A stretch of DNA of 18,285 nucleotides from the NCBI GenBank assembly GCA_958448395.1, contig CAUDDP010000043.1, positions 1 to 18,285 on the forward strand. The letters are read 5' to 3'. Shown in pieces: positions 14,334-18,285 of this stretch. The stretch's first letter is position 1, and every line of letters begins with the position of its first letter. A program made the position numbers and the translations under genes. Source of the stretch: an uncultured Oscillospiraceae bacterium (GTDB lineage: Bacteria; Bacillota; Clostridia; Oscillospirales; Ruminococcaceae). The notes beneath the pieces were generated by a model. It searched no databases and was not told the DNA's origin. It worked only from the letters and a program-made list of their open reading frames with translations.

Positions 14334-14386
14334 TTTTCTCAATTTGAGAAAAATGGATTGACATTTTTCAAAAAATGTGGTATACT
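14334..14386 (+). promoter_or_regulatory. Promoter with two palindromic operators, S24 repressor gene
   Basis: A perfect TTGACA (14358-14363), a 17-base spacer and TATACT (14381-14386). A perfect 19-base palindrome, TTTTCTCAA-T-TTGAGAAAA, occupies 14334-14352 just upstream of the -35. A second, ACATTTTT-CA-AAAAATGT, fills 14361-14378, overlapping the -35 and spacer. Such sites would let the encoded repressor shut its own promoter. Confidence 0.7.
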
Positions 14387-14433
14387 ATATGCAAGCAAAA
14401 TCAATTGATATGCAGCACCGATGGAGGTGGAAT

Positions 14434-15135
14434 ATGTTTCAGGATCGACTGCAAAAATTACGGGAAGAGCGTGGCTACAGCGTGAAAGAGGTCGCTACAG
14501 CATTAAATCTTCCCTATACTACGTATAACAATTACGAAAAGAACACAAGAGAGCCAAACGGCGAAATCCTTCGTCGGATTGCTGCTTTTTTTTCCGTCAG
14601 TCTGGACTATCTGCTGGGTGTAACTAATACATCACGGGATAACATACAATCGCCAGAAGTACAGGCGATCTGTACCAAACTGAAAGAACTGGATGCACAT
14701 GGGAAACATTTGGTTTCCCTGGTGCTGGAGGAGGAGTATATCCGTTGTCGAGCATTGCGGCAGGAGCAGAGAAAACCAATGCGGACGATTCGCAGCAGTT
14801 TATATCGGGTTTCCGCTGGTACTGGTATCTTTTTGGATGACAATGCGGCATGGGAGGAAATTCAGGTGCTGGATACACCAGAGGCGAGAAAAGCAGATTT
14901 CGCACTTCGGATTTCCGGTGATAGCATGGAACCGATTTATCATGATGGTGACATTGTATTGGTTGAACAGGAAGAGGTACTGCGTGTGGGCGAAATTGGA
15001 ATTTTTTTCGTAAATGGAAGCGGCTATATCAAAAAATTCGGCGGTGATCGTTTGATTTCTTTGAATGATGCCTATGAGGATATTTATTTGACAGAGCAGG
15101 CACGCTGCTTTGGAAGGGTGCTTGGAAGAGCATAA
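14434..15135 (+). CDS. XRE-S24 self-cleaving transcriptional repressor (LexA/CI-like)
   Basis: A 233-residue regulator. An N-terminal XRE helix-turn-helix (about 3-62: YSVKEVATALNLPYTTYNNYEKNTREP) is followed by a linker and an S24 peptidase domain (about 115-233) with nucleophile Ser164 in SGDSMEP and general base Lys200 or Lys201 in YIKKFGG. The Ala128-Gly129 pair in RVSAGTG is the expected self-cleavage site. Family members are inactivated when RecA filaments form on damaged DNA. The promoter lies at 14358-14386, so translation must start at the ATG at 14434 after GGAGGTGG, not at upstream codons in frame. No phage genes are nearby, so it may be a host stress regulator rather than a prophage repressor. 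Its targets are unknown. Confidence 0.9.
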   Translation: MFQDRLQKLREERGYSVKEVATALNLPYTTYNNYEKNTREPNGEILRRIAAFFSVSLDYLLGVTNTSRDNIQSPEVQAICTKLKELDAHGKHLVSLVLEEEYIRCRALRQEQRKPMRTIRSSLYRVSAGTGIFLDDNAAWEEIQVLDTPEARKADFALRISGDSMEPIYHDGDIVLVEQEEVLRVGEIGIFFVNGSGYIKKFGGDRLISLNDAYEDIYLTEQARCFGRVLGRA

Positions 15136-15166
15136 TAACGTCAATCATTTGCGTTAGAGCTTTTTT
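15136..15166 (+). terminator. Weak terminator after the S24 repressor gene
   Basis: TAACG (15136-15140) and CGTTA (15152-15156) form a 5-bp stem with an 11-base loop, then GAGC and a T6 run (15161-15166). Position and T run fit a terminator but the stem is short, so read-through into galK is possible. Confidence 0.45.
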
Positions 15167-15222
15167 CTATTTAGCAATAGGATCACAGAAAAGAAAATTA
15201 TTGATTTAAAAGGAGGTTCTTC

Positions 15223-16518
15223 ATGAAAGCAACAGAATGGATGGAATCCTTTGCGAGCGGGAAAATGGATGACAAGTTGTCCTTGTTGTACGGTAATGCA
15301 AAACCGATATTGAAATGGCAGCGGCAGCGTTATATGGATGCTGTGCAGGAGTTTGTGAAATTGTATCCGAATCGGAAGGAATTGTATATTTATTCTGCAC
15401 CAGGCAGAACAGAAATCGGCGGAAATCATACCGATCATCAACATGGCTGTGTATTGGCAGCCGCAGTAAACCTTGATGCCATTGCTGTGGTATCCTTTCA
15501 TGAAGAACAAGTAATTCGCCTGAAATCTGCAAATTATCCGCAGGATATGGTAGAACTGACAGATCTCGGTGTACATTTGTCTGAGATGGGAAAATCTGCA
15601 TCGCTGATTCGTGGCATTGCAGCTCGTTTTGCAGAAATGGGGGTAGCGGTTTCCGGCTTCGATGCTTATACTACTTCTGATGTGTTGAGTGGTAGTGGTT
15701 TGTCCTCTTCCGCAGCATTTGAAGTGCTGATTGGTACAATGATAGATCAGTATTATAATAATGGCAACGCTGGTGCAGTGGAAATTGCAAAAATCGGTCA
15801 GTATGCAGAAAATCGGTATTTCGGAAAAGGCAGCGGTCTGATGGATCAGATGGTAAGTTCTGTTGGGGGATTCGTCTATATCGACTTTGCGGATGTGGAA
15901 AATCCAAAAATTCAGCAGCACACCTTGAACTTTGAACAGGCTGGTTATAACATTTGCATTACAGATACCAAGGGCAGCCATGCTGATTTGACGGAAGACT
16001 ACGTCAGCGTTCCGCAGGAAATGAAGCAGATTGCGGAACAGTTTGGGAAGCAGTATCTGCGAGAAGTGGATGCTGGAGAATTTTTTGAAGCAATTCCAAA
16101 ATTGCATGGTGTTTGCAATGATCGTGCCATTATGCGTGCAGTGCACTTCTTTGACGAAAATCGCCGTGCTCTGCTGGAGAATAATGCATTGGCGGCAGAT
16201 AATCTGGACTTTTTCTTTGAACTGGTACGGCAGTCCAGCGATTCTTCTGCAAATTTGCTGCAAAATCTTTATTCTTGTCGGAAGCCGACAGAACAAGGAA
16301 TTCCGTTTGGCATTATGATAAGCAAGCGTTTTCTGGGAAAGAAAGGTGCAGTGCGGGTGCATGGCGGCGGTTTTGCCGGTACGATTCAGGCGTTTGTACC
16401 AACGAAGGCAACAGAAGATTATGTGAAAGAAATGGAAGCCTTGTATGGAGAAGGCAGCTGCTATGTTCTGCGAATTCGACCAGTCGGTGGATTTGCATTT
16501 GCACCAGCAGTGCACTGA
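15223..16518 (+). CDS. galK: Galactokinase
   Basis: A 431-residue GHMP kinase that phosphorylates galactose at C1, the entry to the Leloir pathway. Motif 1 is PGRTEIGGNHTDHQHG (60-75), motif 2 SGSGLSSSAA (156-165), motif 3 HGGGFAGT (380-387). Asp208 in GLMDQM matches the catalytic base. Motif 1 departs from the textbook GRVNLIGEHTDY: Asn68 replaces the glutamate that contacts the sugar, while His69 and Asp71 are kept. I know this variant from galactokinases of gut Clostridia, and the neighbouring galT supports the call, but another sugar is not excluded by motifs. The ATG at 15223 follows AAAAGGAGG. No clear sigma-A promoter is visible in the 87-base gap, so it may be read from the repressor promoter or a divergent one. 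Confidence 0.9.
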   Translation: MKATEWMESFASGKMDDKLSLLYGNAKPILKWQRQRYMDAVQEFVKLYPNRKELYIYSAPGRTEIGGNHTDHQHGCVLAAAVNLDAIAVVSFHEEQVIRLKSANYPQDMVELTDLGVHLSEMGKSASLIRGIAARFAEMGVAVSGFDAYTTSDVLSGSGLSSSAAFEVLIGTMIDQYYNNGNAGAVEIAKIGQYAENRYFGKGSGLMDQMVSSVGGFVYIDFADVENPKIQQHTLNFEQAGYNICITDTKGSHADLTEDYVSVPQEMKQIAEQFGKQYLREVDAGEFFEAIPKLHGVCNDRAIMRAVHFFDENRRALLENNALAADNLDFFFELVRQSSDSSANLLQNLYSCRKPTEQGIPFGIMISKRFLGKKGAVRVHGGGFAGTIQAFVPTKATEDYVKEMEALYGEGSCYVLRIRPVGGFAFAPAVH

Positions 16519-16579
16519 TGGCTGGTTTTCTCTCTAAAACAAACAGCAGTATTTGAGAAACAGAAAGGACAGATGTTCT

Positions 16580-18079
16580 ATGATTTGTGATGAAATACAG
16601 CGTTTGATTGCTTATGCAATTGCAGAAGGTCTGATTACAGAGGCAGATCGATTTGTGGTGCAAAATCAATTGATGGAAGCATTGCATTTGACAGATTGGC
16701 AGCTTTCTGGTTCTGTCTCTTCCTGTGAGAATTCCATTGATGCAATTTTGCAGCCATTGATTGCCTATGCGTGTGCTAATGGTGTTATTGCAGATACAGC
16801 AGCATCACGGGATTTGTTTGATACAAAACTGATGGGCATTTTTACGCCAATGCCACATGAGATGATTGCATTGTTTCAGCAGCGTTATCAGGAAAGCCCG
16901 GAAACTGCTACAGACTGGTATTATGACATTAGCCAAAAGCTAAACTATGTTCGTGCTGGTCGCATTGCGAGAGATAAAAAGTGGAAGTTTGCCTCTCAAT
17001 ATGGTATGTTGGATATCACCATCAATCGTTCCAAACCAGAGAAGGATCCCAGAGATATTGCAGCAGCACGCAGCCAGAAAGTAGCTGCTTATCCGAAATG
17101 TCAGCTTTGTCCGGAAAATGCTGGCTTTGCGGGAAACCCCAATCATCCGGCAAGGCAGAATTTGCGTCCGATTCCGATGAAAATTTTCGGTCAGGATTGG
17201 CAGCTGCAATATTCGCCGTATGGCTATTACAATGAGCATTGTATCGTATTCAATGAGGCACATGTTCCAATGAAAGTAGATCATGCTATTTTTGAAAAAC
17301 TGTTCGATGTGTTGGATTTTCTGCCGCATTACTTTATTGGTTCTAATGCAGATTTGCCGATTGTTGGCGGTTCGATTTTGAGTCATGAGCATTTTCAGGG
17401 TGGTCACTATACGTTTGCAATGGCAGTTGCACCGATTGAAACACCGATTGTACTGGCACAATATCCGACCGTACAGGCTGGTATTTTAAGATGGCCGATG
17501 TCAGTGATTCGTCTGACAGCAACCGATCGCAAAGCGTTGTCAGATGCCTGCAATGAGATATTGGAACAATGGAGACGTTACAGTGATGTAACGGTTGGTG
17601 TGTTTGCAGAAACAGATGGCACACCACATAACACCATCACGCCAATTGCACGAAAAAAGGGAGATGCCTACGAATGTGATTTGGTGCTGCGAAACAATCG
17701 CACTTCAGAAGAACGACCGCTTGGCATTTTTCATCCGAATCCCTCTTTGCATCACATTAAGAAAGAGAATATCGGTTTGATTGAGGTGATGGGTCTGGCA
17801 GTTTTACCAGCAAGATTGGCGGTAGAGCTGGAAGTATTACAGCAGGCAATGCTGACCCATGCAGATTTGACAGCAAATCCGCAAACTGCGGCTCATGCTG
17901 TCTGGGCAGAAGATATTTTGCAGCGGCATCCAGAATTCTGTGCAGAAAATGCAGAAGCAATCCTACAGGAGGAAGTAGGAGCTGTATTTGAGCAGGTTCT
18001 CTGTGATGCGGGTGTCTTCAAGCAAAATGAGACTGGAAGGGCAGCGTTTTTACGTTTCTTGCAGCTGTTTGCACAATAG
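16580..18079 (+). CDS. galT: Galactose-1-phosphate uridylyltransferase, class II
   Basis: A 499-residue enzyme of the Firmicute class II GalT family (usually about 490-510 residues), unrelated in detail to the 350-residue class I enzymes. It exchanges UMP between UDP-glucose and galactose 1-phosphate. Landmarks are CQLCPENAGFAGNPNHPARQN (Cys174, Cys177), the histidine segment SHEHFQGGHYTF (His269, His271) and HNTITPIARK (near 354). The ATG at 16580 follows AAAGGA with slightly long spacing; the ATG seven bases earlier closes at once. It lies 61 bases after galK and probably shares its transcript. galE is not in the window. A strong terminator follows. Confidence 0.92.
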   Translation: MICDEIQRLIAYAIAEGLITEADRFVVQNQLMEALHLTDWQLSGSVSSCENSIDAILQPLIAYACANGVIADTAASRDLFDTKLMGIFTPMPHEMIALFQQRYQESPETATDWYYDISQKLNYVRAGRIARDKKWKFASQYGMLDITINRSKPEKDPRDIAAARSQKVAAYPKCQLCPENAGFAGNPNHPARQNLRPIPMKIFGQDWQLQYSPYGYYNEHCIVFNEAHVPMKVDHAIFEKLFDVLDFLPHYFIGSNADLPIVGGSILSHEHFQGGHYTFAMAVAPIETPIVLAQYPTVQAGILRWPMSVIRLTATDRKALSDACNEILEQWRRYSDVTVGVFAETDGTPHNTITPIARKKGDAYECDLVLRNNRTSEERPLGIFHPNPSLHHIKKENIGLIEVMGLAVLPARLAVELEVLQQAMLTHADLTANPQTAAHAVWAEDILQRHPEFCAENAEAILQEEVGAVFEQVLCDAGVFKQNETGRAAFLRFLQLFAQ

Positions 18080-18095
18080 GAAAAATTATACAATG

Positions 18096-18135
18096 GGGCT
18101 GTCGCATCAGACAACAATGCGGCAGTCCTGTTTTT
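18096..18135 (+). terminator. Terminator of the galKT unit
   Basis: GGGCTGTCGCAT (18096-18107) and ATGCGGCAGTCC (18117-18128) form a 12-bp stem with two G-T wobbles and a 9-base loop, followed by TGTTTTT. It begins 16 bases after the galT stop. Confidence 0.85.
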
Positions 18136-18168
18136 ATGTAAAGAACGAGCTTCTGCTTTGTAAGCTAC

Positions 18169-18197
18169 TTGACGGAATATGAAAAATACGATATAAT
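18169..18197 (+). promoter_or_regulatory. Strong promoter firing out of the right edge
   Basis: TTGACG (18169-18174), a 17-base spacer and a perfect TATAAT (18192-18197): among the closest to consensus in the window. Transcription should begin near 18204. Confidence 0.8.
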
Positions 18198-18203
18198 GAG
18201 AAT

Positions 18204-18285
18204 CAGTCAGGGCGATGCAGATTATACTGTTATAACGTGAGTTCGATGAGAGCGTTTTATCTGCCGAATGGCAACTGCGGTCAAG
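18204..18285 (+). other. Start of an unidentified transcript (leader, RNA gene or partial CDS)
   Basis: These bases are transcribed from the promoter at 18169 if it works. An ORF from GTG 18237 or ATG 18246 stays open to the edge (MRAFYLPNGNCGQ) but lacks a convincing ribosome binding site. Short complementary blocks (CAGT/ACTG, ATAACG/CGTTTTAT, GCC/GGC) would also allow a folded leader. I could not match it to a riboswitch or RNA class. The window ends too soon to decide. Confidence 0.3.

Noticed and set aside
14377..14433. Longer N-terminus of the S24 repressor starting at 14377
   Set aside because: That start lies inside the promoter spacer and -10, so it could not be on the mRNA.
15154..16515. 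A 453-codon open frame on the minus strand opposite galK
   Set aside because: It mirrors galK almost exactly, is Cys/His/Phe-rich as expected of antisense translation, has no ribosome binding site and no recognisable domain. galK has all its motifs.
1..18285. CRISPR arrays, tRNA or rRNA genes, transposases, attachment sites
   Set aside because: No spaced direct repeats, cloverleaf-like sequences, rRNA segments or transposase motifs were seen on either strand.

Overview
The window looks like a chromosomal segment of a low- to mid-GC, fibre-degrading anaerobic Firmicute. The best guess is a Ruminococcus (R. flavefaciens-like Oscillospiraceae). The reasons are two secreted proteins with type I dockerin modules, strong Gram-positive ribosome binding sites (AAGGAGG type), sigma-A promoters, a minimal SufBC-type Fe-S system, a split Na+-pumping decarboxylase and a Clostridia-type galK-galT pair. 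The species assignment is inference from gene content only.

Layout. Bases 1-1560 form an AT-rich flank with decayed or tiny reading frames: a 15-codon ORF behind a good Shine-Dalgarno, a two-helix membrane protein of unknown function on the minus strand with an operator-like inverted repeat around its promoter, a 13-codon hydrophobic ORF, and a truncated zinc alcohol dehydrogenase N-terminus. Bases 1519-5538 hold a minus-strand cellulosomal enzyme (CBM4/9-like, Ig-like, GH9, dockerin, GH16) diverging from an AraC-family regulator. Bases 5581-8767 hold a rhodanese-TtcA fusion with its own promoter and terminator, then sufC-sufB (SMS-type), ending at a strong bidirectional terminator. Bases 8801-10371 (minus) hold a dockerin-bearing N-acetylmuramoyl-L-alanine amidase followed by a DUF3783 protein. 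Bases 10633-14290 hold a four-gene decarboxylase Na+ pump operon (carboxyltransferase, small membrane anchor, biotin carrier, OadB). Bases 14334-15166 hold a LexA/CI-like XRE-S24 repressor with two palindromes around its promoter. Bases 15223-18135 hold galK and class II galT. A consensus-like promoter at 18169 fires out of the window's right edge.

How they work together. The GH9/GH16 enzyme would cut cellulose and mixed-linkage beta-glucan while docked to a cellulosome, probably under control of the divergent AraC regulator. GalK and GalT feed galactose into the Leloir pathway. The oxaloacetate decarboxylase-type pump converts decarboxylation energy into a Na+ gradient. The SMS Fe-S genes sit next to TtcA, a family that needs a [4Fe-4S] cluster, and a rhodanese domain is fused to that TtcA, which suggests a sulfur and Fe-S cluster neighbourhood. 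No rRNA, tRNA, CRISPR array, transposase or phage structural gene is visible. The strongest points for a second look are the bifunctional enzyme with an internal dockerin, the dockerin-tagged peptidoglycan amidase, the rhodanese-TtcA fusion beside SMS, and several well-formed but unassigned operators.
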